Assembly (NCBI RefSeq): GCF_000319305.2
Contig: NZ_AMWJ02000005.1
Span: 24,678-88,677, forward strand
Source: Pseudomonas bharatica CSV86
GTDB lineage: Bacteria > Pseudomonadota > Gammaproteobacteria > Pseudomonadales > Pseudomonadaceae
DNA length: 64,000 bases
Direction: 5' to 3'
How positions within the stretch are numbered: position 1 is the stretch's first letter; every line of letters starts with the position of its first letter. Below the pieces are notes generated by a model. That model saw only the letters and a program-made list of their open reading frames with translations, was not told the DNA's origin and did not search any database. Of this stretch, positions 9,524 to 20,088 are shown in pieces. A program made the position numbers and the translations under genes.

Positions 9524-10234
9524 TTGTCCCGCAACAACCTCCCGCTCGTCCTGCTTCCCGGCCTGCTCAACGACCATCGCCTGTGGGCCCACGCCCAGGC
9601 CACCTTCGAATCCGACCGCGAGATCCTGGTCCCGGACCTCAGCCAGCACGAGTCCATCGTCGCCATGGCCGATCACGTGCTGGAGCAGGCGCCACCGCGG
9701 TTCGCCCTGGCCGCGCTGTCCATGGGTGGCTATGTCGCCTTCGAAATCCTGCGCCGCGCGCCGGAGCGGGTCGCGCGCCTGGCCTTGCTCGATACCACGG
9801 CCCGTCCCGACGAGCCGGAGCGGGCACGGTCCGTCGTGGCCTGCTGGAACTGGCCGGGCTGGGCAAGTTCAAGGGGGTGACCCCGCAACTGCTGCCGCGC
9901 CTGATGCATGCCCGCGCCCTCGACAGCCAGGTGCCGCAGGTGGTGATGGACATGGCCGATGCCATCGGCCGCGAGGGCTTCATCCGCCAGCAGCGGGCGA
10001 TCATCGAACGTGCCGATTACCAACCGCTGCTGGCCGCGATCAAGGTGCCGACCCTGGTGCTGTTCGGCGCCCAGGACGAAATCACGCCGCTGACCGAGGC
10101 CCGGGTGATCCAGGCCGGCATCCCCGGTGCCCGTCTCGAAGTGATCGAGGCCTGTGGCCACCTGCCGCCGCTGGCACCCGGAGCGCACCAGCGAGTTGCT
10201 CGGTCAGTGGCTGGACGGCCGCTTCGACGCCTGA
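9524..10234 (+). CDS. Alpha/beta-hydrolase (frame breaks near 9820 and 10180)
   Basis: This is an alpha/beta-fold hydrolase of about 238 residues. The N-terminal strand LPLVLLPGLLNDHRLW with the oxyanion region, the nucleophile elbow ALSMGGYVAF (Ser near residue 69), the acid in VLFGAQDEITPL and the catalytic His in EACGHLPPL are all present. The start is TTG 9524, preceded by GGAG in the right place; no ATG fits. After RPDEPERA the frame shifts (one G missing in a run), and again in the last 25 codons, which should read PERTSELLGQWLDGRFDA with stop at 10234. It is convergent with czcA, 7 bp apart. Substrate unknown. Confidence 0.82.
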
Positions 10235-10241
10235 CGGCGTG

Positions 10242-13200
10242 TTACTGCCCGGCAGTTCCTCGTCGCGCCGATACGCCCACTGATACAGCGCTGGCAAGAC
10301 CAGCAGGGTCAGCGCCGTCGACGACAGGATCCCGCCGATCACCACGGTCGCCAGCGGCCGCTGGACCTCTGCGCCGGTGCCGGTGGCCAGGGCCATTGGA
10401 ATGAAGCCGAGGACGCCACCAGCGCCGTCATCAGCACCGGCCGCAGGCGGGTCAGGGCGCCTTCGGTCACGGCGCTGCTCAATGAAGCGCCTTCCTCGCG
10501 CAGGTTGCGGATGAAGGAAATCATCACCAGGCCGTTGAGCACCGCCACCCCCGACAGGGCGATAAAACCCACGCCCGCCGAGATCGACAGCGGAATATCC
10601 CGCAGCCACAGGGCCAACACGCCGCCGGTGAGGGCGAAGGGGATCCGGTAAATACCAGCAAGCCATCCTTGAGGTTGTTGAACATCAGGAACAGCAGGGT
10701 CAGGACCAGCAGCAAGGCCACCGCACCACACCTGCAAGCGCTTGCCGCCGATTGCAACTGCTCGAACTGGCCGCCCCAGGTGGTCCAGTACCCCCGGGAT
10801 CTGCACGTCCGCACCAGCGTGTCGCTGGCCTCCTCGACGAACGAGCCCAGGTCGCGTCCGCGCACGTTGGCACTGACCACCACCAGACGCTTGCCGTTTT
10901 CCCGGCTGATCTGGTTCGGGCCCGGTTGCAGGTCGAGGCTGGCGACCTGCGACAACGGGATGAAAACCGATCCGCTCGGCACCCAGGGCGGCATTGGCCG
11001 GCACCGGGATCAGCAGGTCGGCAAGCCCGGCGACATCGGTGCGCAGGGTTTCGGACAGGCGCACCACCAGGTCGAAGCGGCGGTCGCCCTCGTACAGGGT
11101 GCCGGCCTGGCGCCCGCCGACGGCGATCGCCACGGCATCCTGCACTTCGCCGATGTTCAGGCCATGGCGCGCTGCTTTCTCGCGGTCGATATTGATGGTC
11201 AGCACGGCAGGCCGGTGGTCTGTTCCACCTTCACCTCCGAGGCACCCGGCACACCCTGCAAGGCCGTGGCGATCTTCGCCGCCGTGCGGTTGAGGGTGTC
11301 CATGTCGTCGCCGAAGACCTTCACCGCGACATCGCTGCGGACCCCGGAAATCAGTTCGTTGAAACGCAACTGGATCGGCTGCGACAGCTCGTGGCTGCTG
11401 CCCGGAACGCTGGCGGCGGCCTGTTGCACGGGGCGATGATGGCGTCCCGCGATTTGCCGGATCCGGCCATTGCGCCTTGGGCTTGAGCATGATGTAGGCG
11501 TCGAAATGTTCGGCGGCATCGGGTCGGCGGCGATTTCCGCCGTGCCGGTGCGGGCGAACACCCGTTGCACTTCCGGCACCTGCTGCAGCAGGGCCTTTTC
11601 CAGGCGCTGCTGCATCTCCACCGACTGGCTCAGGCTGGTACCCGGTACCCGCAATGCCTGCAGGGCCAGGTCGCCCTCGCTGAGGCTGGGGATGAACTCG
11701 CTGCCCATGCGGCTGGCCATGGCGCCGGTCAGCACCACCACGCCCACCGCCGAGGCAAAGGCCAGGTTGCGATGCTTCAGCACCCATTCCAGCACCGGGC
11801 GTAGCCCAGGCGCGCCTTGCGCATGACCAGGCCTTCCTCCTCCTTGACCTTGCCGGTGACGAACATGGCGATCGCCGCCGGGACGAAGGTCACCGACAGC
11901 AGCATGGCGCCGAGCAGGGCGATGACCACGGTAAAGGCCATGGGGTGGAACATTTTGCCTTCGACCCCGGTCAGGGCGAAGATCGGCAGGTACACCACCA
12001 TGATGATCAACTGGCCGAAGATCAGCGGCCGGCGCGCCTCGCGGGCGGCGGCGAAGACTTCATGGAAGCGTTCGGCGCGGGTCAGGATGCGCCCGTGCCT
12101 GTGCTGGGCATGGGCCAGGCGGCGGATGGCGTTCTCGACGATGACCACCGCGCCGTCGACGATGATGCCGAAGTCCAGGGCGCCGAGGCTCATCAGGTTG
12201 GCGCTGACCTTGTTGTGGAACATGCCGGTGAAGGTGAACAGCATCGACAGCGGATGACCATCGCGGTAATCAGCGCCGCGCGGATGTTGCCGAGGAACAG
12301 GAAGAGGATGGCGATCACCAGGATCGCGCCTTCGACCAGGTTCTTCTTCACCGTGGCGATGGCTTTTTCCACCAGGTGGGTGCGGTCGTAGACGGTTACC
12401 GCGACTACGCCCTCGGGCAGGGTGCGGTTGATCTCGGCCAGCCTGGCGGCCACGGCCTGGGATACCGTGCGGCTGTTTTCCCCGATCAGCATGAACACCG
12501 TGCCCAGCACCACTTCGCGGCCGTTCTCGGTGGCGGCGCCGGAGCGCAGTTCCTTGCCGATGCTGACTTCGGCCACCGCTGCTGACCCGGATCGGCGTGC
12601 CGTCCACGCTGGAGATCACGATGTTGGCGATATCCTCGAGGCTGCCCACCTGGCCCGGTGCGCGGATCAGCAACTGCTCGCCGTTGCGCTCGATATAGCC
12701 GGCACCGACGTTGCCGTTGTTGCGTTCCAGGGCCGTGACCAGGTCGCGAGGGTCAGCCGGGTAGGCGGCCAGGCGCCGCGGATCCGGGGCGACCAGGTAT
12801 TGCCGGGCGAAGCCGCCGATGGTGTTGATCTCGGCCACGCCGGGCACGTTGCGCAACTGCGGCTTGATGATCCAGTCCTGGATCACCGCAGGTCGGTGGG
12901 GGTGTAGGCGTGCCGTCTTCCTTGCGCGCTCCGTCCTCGGCTTCCACGGTCCACAGAAGATCTCGCCGAGGCCGGTGGATACCGGGCCCATCAGCGCTTC
13001 CACGCCGTCGGGCAGTTGCTCCCTGGCGACCTGCAGGCGTTCGTTGACCTGCTGCGGGCGAAGAAGATGTCGGTGCCATCGGCGAAGATCACCGTGACCT
13101 GGACAGCCCCGAGCGCGACAGCGAGCGCGTTTGCTTGAGCCCGGGCAGGCCGGCCATGGCGGTTTCCACCGCGAAGGTGATGCGCTGCTCGGTTTCCAGG

Positions 13201-13374
13201 GGCGAGTAGCCCGGGGCTGCGGTGTTGATCTGCACCTGGACGTTGGTGATATCCGGCACCGCGTCGATGGGGCAGCTTCTGGTAGCTGTAGATTCCCAGG
13301 CCGGCCATCAGCAGCACGGCGATCATCACCACGATGCGCTGCTCGATGGCAAAGCGAATCAGACGTTCAAACAT
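10242..13374 (-). CDS. czcA: Heavy-metal RND efflux pump CzcA (many frame breaks)
   Basis: CzcA is the inner-membrane proton-driven pump (about 1045 residues) of the CzcCBA tripartite system that exports Co2+, Zn2+ and Cd2+. Fragments in all three frames are collinear with the family: MFERLIRFAIEQRIVVMIAVLL at the start, periplasmic-domain pieces, and the heavy-metal RND signature DFGIIVDGAVVIVEN in TM4 near 12170. At least a dozen one-base shifts are spread along the gene. At the 3' end restoring one G in the run after GACGAGGAACTGCC gives ...RRDEELPGQ with stop at 10242-10244. It is the last gene of czcCBA. Confidence 0.92.
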
Positions 13375-13398
13375 GGAGGGTCATCCTGTACGGGCGCA

Positions 13399-14603
13399 TC
13401 AGTGGCTGTGCTCGGCGGAGGCCTTGCCCAGCTCGACTTGAGGGTGAAGCTGCCACGGGTGGCGACCAGGTCGCCGGCCGCCAGGCCGTCGAGGATCTCG
13501 ACGTAGTCGCCGTCGCGGCGGCCCAGGGACACCGGTCGGGTATCGAAGCCGTCGGCGTTGCGCACGAATACCGAGGGCTGTTCTTCCACGCTCTGTATCG
13601 CCTCGTGGCGCACGGTGACGGCTGCCGGCGCTACCTGCCCGGCCACTGCGACATTGACGAACAGCCCCGGCCGCCAGGCGCCATCAGGGTTGGTCAGGGT
13701 GACGCGAACGGTGGCGGCGCGGTTCTGCTCGCCAGCAGGCTGCCGACATAGCCGATGGCGCCGTCCACGGTGCTGCCCAGGTCCGGCGACGAAACGCGCA
13801 CGGGCCGGCCGCTGACAACCTTGTCCAGGTCCCGTGGCGGCACGGCGAAGGTGGCCCAGACCCGCGACAGGTCGGACAGGGTGAAGGCATTGCTGGCCTC
13901 GCTGACCACCTCGCCGAGGGCCAGGTGTTTCTCCACCACCACCGAGTCGAACGGCGCGCGCAGTTCATAGCGATTGCCGCCGACCGCGCCGACCGAGTGC
14001 CCAGCGCGGCGACCTTCTGCCGGGCGTTGCCCAGGCCGATCTCGGCTTCCTGCAAGGCCTGCCGTGCCTGCAGGTAATCCTGTTCGGCGGAGATGCGCTC
14101 CTGCCAGAGCTGCCGTTCCCGTTCGAAGGTCACCCGTGCCAGTTCGACCCGGCGCTGCGCGGCCTGCTGCTCGCTGCGCAGGTCGGAAATCTGCTGGCTG
14201 GCGATCACCGCCAGCAACTGGCCCTTTTTCACGGTCTCGCCGAGATTGGCATGGACACTTTCCACCACGCCCGGTACCCGGGGCACCACATGGGCGGTGC
14301 GGTCCTCGTCGAAGCGGATTTCGCCGGGAAGCTGACCACGCTCTCCAGGTTCCGCGGGCAGCGGCCTCCAGCTCGATGCCGGCGGCCTGGATCTGCTGTT
14401 CGGTGAGCATCAGCCGACCTTCTTCCTCGTGGCCGGCTTCGCCTGGTTCTTCATGGTCGTGGTCGTCCCGGGCGGCGGTTTTTCCGCACCGTGGCCGTGC
14501 CCATCGTCCTTGCCGTGGCGGCTTCGTCGTTCCAGGCCAGCCCGGCAAAGCCGAGGGCCGCCGCCACGGCCAGCGCGAGGGCGATCTTGCGTGAGTTGTT
14601 CAT
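13399..14603 (-). CDS. czcB: Periplasmic adaptor CzcB with His/Asp/Glu-rich N-terminus (frame broken)
   Basis: CzcB is the membrane-fusion protein joining CzcA to CzcC. It starts at ATG 14603 with a signal peptide (MNNSRKIALALAVAAALGF), then an unusual metal-ligand-rich stretch (residues ~35-65: DDGHGHG... DDHDHEE... GHEEEG), then the barrel-sandwich and alpha-hairpin domains (VPRVPGVVESVHANLGETV; coiled coil near residues 140-220). The C-terminus should end GKASAEHSH at 13399. Five or more frame shifts occur, several beside G/C runs. The start lies 17 bp after the czcC stop, with a GGAG ribosome site. The acidic/histidine segment probably binds the exported metal; that role is inferred. Confidence 0.9.
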
Positions 14604-14620
14604 CGGATGCTCCGTAGGAT

Positions 14621-15845
14621 TCAAAGGATGTCGAGGTCGCCGTAGACCCGCTCGACCCGGGCCCGGCGTCGCTGGCAGCGGCGAGGGCGGCGAGGTACTG
14701 CTCGCGGGCGCCGATCAGGGTGCGCTGGGCGTCGAGCACTTCGATAAAGCCGAACTTGCCCATCTCGAAGCCGCGGGTGGCGGTTTCCACGGCCTGGCGC
14801 GCGGCGGGCAGGATGGTGCGGTCGTAGGCCCCCACCTCATCCATCGCCGTGGCCCACTGGTTCAGGGCGCTGCGGGTCTCGCTGCGCAGGCGCAGTTCCA
14901 CGGCATTGCGCAGGTCGCGGGCCTGGTCGGCGCGGCGCGCGGCGGCCAGGACGTTGCCCTGGTTGCGGTCGAACAGCGGCAAGGGCAAGGACAGGCCGAC
15001 CACATTGACCCGCTCGCGCTCGGCGCGGTCGTACTGGCTGCCGAGGCTGACGGTCAGGTTGGGAATGCGCAGGGCCTTTTCCGAGCCCAGTTCGGCTTCG
15101 TTCTGTTCGATCTGCGCAGCGGCCTGGCGCAGTTCGGCGGTCTGTTCCAGGCGAGCGAGCATCCGCTCTGTGTCCGGAGGCAGGCCTGGCGACAGTGAAG
15201 GTGACAGCAGTTGGTCGAAGGTGGCGACAGGGCTGCCGATCACCTGGGCCAGGTGTCGCCAGGCCACGTCCTGCTCGCGTTCGGCGCGGCCCAGTTGCAG
15301 GCGTGCCTCGGCCAGTTGCACCTCGGCACGTGTGGCTTCCACCGGCGAGGACTTGCCCGCGCCGACCTTGCCCGTGACCACGCGCAGGCCACGCTCGGTC
15401 AGCTCCAGGGATTGCCGTGCCAGTTCCACCCCGCCTCGGCGCGCAGGGCGGCATGGAAGGCCTGGGTCACTTCGGCACGCAGGTCGTTGACCTGCTGTTC
15501 CAGGCGAAGTCGAGCGAGATTCTGGCCGAGGCTGGCGACCTCGATCCGCGCGCCGCGCTTGCCACCCAGTTCCAATGGCTGGCTAAGGGTCACGGTGGTG
15601 GTGCTGGTGTTGCGCCGGGTGTCTTCGACCTCGTAGGACAGTTCCGGGTTGGGCATCAGCCCGGCCTGGCGCCGGGCGCCGTCGGCGATGCCGATCTCCT
15701 GGCGTGCGGCAGCCATGGCCGGGTTCCGCTCCAGGGCTGCAGCCAGGGCCTGGGGCAGGCTCAGGCTGTCTGCCATGGCCGGCGATACGGCCAGGGCGGC
15801 GCACAGTGAGAGGACGGTTCTGGGCAGTAACGGGAGGCGGGGCAC
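14621..15845 (-). CDS. czcC: Outer-membrane efflux channel CzcC (frame broken)
   Basis: CzcC is the TolC-type outer-membrane factor of the metal efflux system. After a signal peptide (LPRTVLSLCAALAVSPAMA) come the two OEP repeats: SLPQALAAALERNPAMAAARQEIG at the start and a second around RNAVELRLRSETRSALNQWATA. The start is GTG 15845, preceded by GAGGA at normal spacing; no ATG lies between this site and the mature protein. The frame changes near 15430 and again near 14665, where a missing C (CCC to CC) hides the ending ARVERVYGDLDIL. Restored length is about 409 residues. First gene of czcCBA, divergent from the porin gene. Confidence 0.88.
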
Positions 15846-16131
15846 TGACGGTTCCTCGTGCTCGGAAAGCCCGACGGAAAACGCCGAAGGTGCCGCCAGG
15901 CCCGGTTGAGTGGATGGCGGCACTCTAGGGAGCTGCAGCTATCAAGGGGTGGCGGCAGGATGACAATTCTGTAATCAGGACAGTCGCCGGCTAACAGCGC
16001 GATGACGGGAATGTAATGCCCCGCTCATGCTGGCGTATCTGCGTCAGCAATGCTCTGGCCGGGCGAATCACAATTCCAGCAACGCCCGTCGAACTCACAA
16101 TAAAAACTGCCGGACCTCGAAGGAGCATTGC

Positions 16132-17460
16132 ATGAGTCGCAGGTTACCGTTGTATCTGGCAGCGCTTTGCGCGCTGCCGGCAAGCCAGTTGGTCAGCGCC
16201 GGTGAACAGGAGGAAGGTTTTGTCGAAGGCAGCAGCCTGTCGGTGTTGACCGCAAATTCTACTTCAACCGCGATCATCGCGATGGCCCGGCGCCAACCTA
16301 TGCAAAGCCGGTGATATAACGGTTATTCCGAAGCCTGGGCCCACGCCGTTATCGGCAGGTTTTCTTCCGGCTTCACCACAAGGTACGGTCGGCTTCGGCG
16401 TCGATGCCTTCGCCATGCTCGGCCTGAAGCTCGATACCGGCGCTGGCCGCAACGGCGGGCGCAGTTTTCCTTCGATGTAGTGCGGTGGCGCGTGATTGGC
16501 CAGGCCCGGGACGAGTACACCAAGGTCGGCGGCGCGGCGAAGGTGCGCTTGTTCGACACTGTGGTGCGGGTCGGCGATGTGTTTCCGGTGACCCCCGTGG
16601 TCGCCGCCGGCGACTCGCGCCTGCTGCGGAAAGTTCCGTGGAGTGACGGCGGAAAAACACCAGTTTCGATGGCCTGACCTTGCAGGCAGGGCGCCTGCAT
16701 GCCATGAGCCAGCCGGTATCGAGCAACATGCTGTGACGGTTTCGTGACCTTCTATGGTGGTGCAGTGGATTCGCCGTGGGTTGCCTATGCGTGGTGACTA
16801 TGCGATCACCGACAATCTCAGTGTCAGCCGTATGGCAGTCGTCTCAAGGATGCCTGGAACCAGTACTACGTCGGCACCAGCTTCACTTATCCGCTGGCCG
16901 ACGACCTGGACCTGATTACCGTTTCAACGCTATCGCGCCGTCGACGAGGCAAGCAACTGCTGGGCGAGTTCGACAACACCATCTGGAGCGGCAAGCTGGG
17001 GCTGCGTTTCGGTGCGCATACCGTGGCCCTGACGCACCAGCGCAACAACGGTGACGATGACTTCGACTACCTGCGCCAGTCGGACTCGATTTTCCTCGAC
17101 AACTCCATCCAGTACAGCGACTTCAACTCACCGAAAGAACGCTCGTGGATGCTGCGCTACGACCTGGACATGGCCAGCTACGGCGTGCCGGGGCTGTCAT
17201 TCATGACCCGCTATGGCAAGGGCAGCGATGCGGACTACTCCAATGCCAACAGCGTCTACATGCGTCGCGATGGCAATGGCGATCCGCTCACCGACCAGAA
17301 GCGCTGGGAGCGGGAATATCGAAGTGAAATACGTGGTGCAGGAAGGCGCAGCCAGGACCTGTCGCTGCGCGTGCGCCAGGCCACCACCCGCGCCACCGCG
17401 TTCGAATCCGACCTGGACGAGGTTCGCCTGATAGTGGAATACCCGCTGTCGGTACTCTGA
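16132..17460 (+). CDS. OprD-family outer-membrane porin (frame broken repeatedly)
   Basis: OprD-type porins are 18-strand channels for basic amino acids, peptides or aromatic acids. The start (MSRRLPLYLAALCALPASQLVSA signal peptide) is followed by GFVEGSSLSVLTRKFYFNRD, the standard OprD opening, once frames are joined. RGDYAITDNLSVSRYGSRLKD and the C-terminal block with VPGLSFMTRYGKGSD and VRLIVEYPLSVL are equally typical. At least eight frame shifts occur between 16255 and 17325; total length fits ~445 residues. It diverges from czcCBA, as recalled for P. putida czcCBA and its adjacent OprD-family (OpdT-like) gene. Substrate not predictable. Confidence 0.88.
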
Positions 17461-17506
17461 TTCACCTTGAAGCTCCCCTGCTCCTTGGTTAAAGGTGGAT
17501 GTCCTT

Positions 17507-17530
17507 GGCGCCCGTTGGGCGCCTTTTTTT
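17507..17530 (+). terminator. Rho-independent terminator of the OprD-family gene
   Basis: A perfect 7-bp stem (GGCGCCC / GGGCGCC) with a GTT loop is followed directly by seven T's, 46 bp after the porin stop. It is a textbook intrinsic terminator on the + strand. Confidence 0.92.
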
Positions 17531-17544
17531 GTGTTGCTCTTACC

Positions 17545-17628
17545 GGCCTCATCGCTGGCAAGCCAGCTCCCACAGGTTTTGAGCTGCCCCCCGGACCCTG
17601 TGGGAGCTGGCTTGCCAGCGATGAGGCC
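17545..17628. repeat. REP palindrome pair between convergent porin and MFS genes
   Basis: Two inverted REP units are separated by about 20 bp of C-rich spacer. They lie between the porin terminator and the 3' end of the MFS transporter gene. Confidence 0.94.
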
Positions 17629-17640
17629 CGAAAGCTCACC

Positions 17641-19061
17641 TCATTTCTCCCTGTCCAAACGCCGAAACACCAACCCGGCCCCAGACACATCAGGCTCACC
17701 AGCACCAAGGTCACCTGAATATCCCCGGCCTCCGGCTGGCCATGCCCCTGCACCCGCTGGATCCCGCCCAGCAACATCGCCGCCAGGCACACGGCCAGGC
17801 TCAGGCTGATCTGCACGCTGGTCGCCGACAGCGTCGCCGCGCTGGCCGAGCGCTCCGGCGGGATATCGGCGTAGGTCAGCGCGCCCATCGCAGTCATTTG
17901 CAACGAGCGCGACAGCCCGCGACGAACAGCATCGACATCACTACCAGCGGTGCGGTGTCCTCGGTAAACAGCGCACACAGGGCAATGGAAAGCGCCCCAG
18001 TACGGTGTTCCACATCAGCAGGTCGCGAAAGCCGAAACGCCGCGCCAGGGCACCGAGATGAACTTGATCAGCAGGGCTCCGGCGCCGCCGGCGAAGGTCA
18101 ACAGCCCGCCTGCAGCGCGCTCATGCCATATCCCAGCTGAAACAGCAGCACCAGCAAGAACGGCAGCGAGGCACTGCCAGGCGAAACAGGGTGCCGCCCC
18201 ATAGCACCAGGGCAAAACTGGGAATGCGCAGCAACGACAGGTCCAGCAGCGGCGAAACTGCGCGCCGTGCATGGCGCACATAGGCGCAGGCGAAACCCGC
18301 GCCGGCCAGCAGCAACAGGCACGACCATTCCCAGCGCAACGAACCGTGCCCGAGGCTTTCGAATGCCAGCACCAGGCAGGCCAGCGCCGGGCTGCCGAGC
18401 AGGAAGCCGCGCAGTCCAGCGAGCGGGTGCGTTGCCCCGGGTAGTCCGGCACATGGCGCAGCACCAGCAGTATCCCGAGCAGGCCGATGGCAGGTTGAGC
18501 AGGAAGATCCAGTGCCACGACAACCCGGTCACCAGCAATCCGCCCAGCGGCGGGCCGAACACCGGGCCGAGCAGGGCGGGCATGGTCAGGTAGGCCATGG
18601 CCTTGAGCAGGTCGCCCTTGCTCGACCAGCGCAGCAGGATCACCTGGCCCACCGGCACCATTAGCGCTGCGGCCATGCCCTGGCAGAAACGCGCCAGGGC
18701 CAGTTGCCAGAGGCTGGCGGACAGCGCACAGGCCAGCGAGCTGGCTACGAACAGGCCGATGGCGGCGATGAACACCCGGCGCGGCCCAAGCCGTTCGGCC
18801 AGCCAGCCGCTGAGGGGATGAACATTGCCACCGCCAGCAGGTAAAGGGTGACCACCAGGTTCATGCGCACGCTGGGCTCGCCGAAATCCGCCGCCAGTTG
18901 CGGCAGGGCGGTGAGCACGGCGGTGGAGTCGAGCAGCTCCATGAACAGCGCGCAGCCGATGATCATCGGCACCTTGCGCTGGAAGGTCGGTGGTGCGTCC
19001 GGTCGGGTCAGGGCGTTCAGGTCGTCCGCCTTAGCGCAGGGCGGGTTTCTGGGCGGGACAT
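17641..19061 (-). CDS. MFS drug-type transporter, DHA2/EmrB-like (frame broken)
   Basis: This is a major-facilitator transporter of about 475 residues. TM1 reads MIIGCALFMELLDSTAVLTALP with the D-in-TM1 pattern of DHA2 pumps; the A-loop and motif C region read GPVFGPPLGGLLVTGLSWHWIF. The C-terminal part (TYADIPPERSASAATLSATSVQISLS) is typical of EmrB/QacA-like members. At least seven frame shifts are present; inserting one C near 19040 connects ATG 19061 (MSRPETPPC) to the body, and one G near 17668 gives the end LVFRRLDREK with stop at 17641. Likely a proton-driven exporter of unknown substrate, lying downstream of vanR. Confidence 0.85.
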
Positions 19062-19192
19062 GGTTGGGTTCTTCATCACTTGGGATGGCGAACAGGGTAG
19101 GGGCGGAGGGCTGTGTTGTGAAATACCGCTTGGTGCTTTGTTAATAACGATGTTTTGTTTTCATGCAAAATTTACATGTTTTGTCCGTACGG

Positions 19193-19911
19193 TCATTGAA
19201 TGATCTTCAATCCTTCCTGCCTTGGTCCGCTGAAGATCTTCATGTACCTGATGGTCACCTGCGCATGCTCGCGCATGATCGCCTCGGCCCGTGCGCCCTG
19301 TCCGGCCAGCAGGGCATCGACCAGGGTGTGATGCTGCATGTTGGCGAAATTGAACCGGCGAAACTCCTGGGCCAGGTTGCTGCGGTCCACGGCGATCGAA
19401 CTCACCGAGGCGAACGGCAGGTGTTCGTTGCGCGACAGCGCTTCGGCCACCGCGGCGTTGCCGCTGGCTTCGATGATGGCCTGGTGGAAGCGCTTGTTGA
19501 TGTCGTGGTAGGCCGCCAGGTCTTCTTCGCTGACGAAGCCCTTGTCGAACAAGCTGTCCGCCTGCTCCAGGCACTCCAGCAGTACTGCGCGCGTCGCCAT
19601 GCTTATACCGCGCTCGGCCGCCTGCCGCGCCGCCAGCCCTTCCAGTACGCCACGCACCTCCACGGCATTGCCGAGGGTTTGCGCCGTCACTTGCTTCACC
19701 GCGAAACCCCGTGCCCCGTGGCGAACCAGCAGCCCTTCCTGTTCGAGCGCGCGCAACGCCATGCGTACCGGCATCCGCGAGACTTCCAGCAATTCGGCGG
19801 TGGGTACTTCGGCGATGCGCTCGCCGGGGCGAACTGCCCGTCGAGGATCATCCTGCGCAGCAGGTTCAATACACGTTGTCCGGATCCACTCACTGCGGCC
19901 TCCACGGCCAA
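19193..19911 (-). CDS. vanR: GntR/FadR-family repressor VanR of vanAB
   Basis: VanR represses vanillate demethylase genes until vanillate binds. It starts at ATG 19911 (MAVEAAVSGSGQRVLNLLRRM); a winged helix-turn-helix follows (IAEVPTAELLEVSRMPVRMALR, residues 35-56), then an FCD ligand domain (residues ~90-230). One frame shift near 19830 (GGGG run) separates the first 27 codons from the rest. Restored length is 239 residues, normal for VanR. It is divergent from vanA, with 177 bp between them holding two ATGGATCCAT palindromes, the known type of VanR operator. Confidence 0.9.
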
Positions 19912-19997
19912 AACCCTTCATGCGCGGCACTGTAGCGGCTTTGCCGGCCGCTGCGAAGAGCGGGCGGGAAGAAAAAAGCCGGGCGATTATCGAACCG

Positions 19998-20013
19998 TTA
20001 ATGGATCCATTAA
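19998..20013. promoter_or_regulatory. Predicted VanR operator 1
   Basis: TTAATGGATCCATTAA is a perfect 16-bp palindrome in the vanR-vanA gap. VanR of Caulobacter binds the near-identical ATTGGATCCAAT. A second copy of the ATGGATCCAT core lies 53 bp downstream, next to vanA, and an AT-rich stretch with TATATT lies between them, so both probably flank the vanA promoter. Confidence 0.85.
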
Positions 20014-20053
20014 GCGTGCATATATTGCGTTTTTAACGGGTTAAATCCAATTT

Positions 20054-20063
20054 ATGGATCCAT
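20054..20063. promoter_or_regulatory. Predicted VanR operator 2
   Basis: This is the second ATGGATCCAT palindrome, 26 bp upstream of the vanA start codon. The core is identical to operator 1, but the flanks are not symmetric, so it may be the weaker site. Its position after the likely transcription start fits roadblock-type repression. Confidence 0.8.
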
Positions 20064-20088
20064 CACAACAACAAAACGAGCCTGACCC

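Noticed and set aside
9415..10404. Frames beginning MGAGLPAMRP at REP sites (also near 3253, 17542, 34741)
   Set aside because: The leader is simply the translated REP palindrome; it recurs at several unrelated sites and has no conserved continuation.
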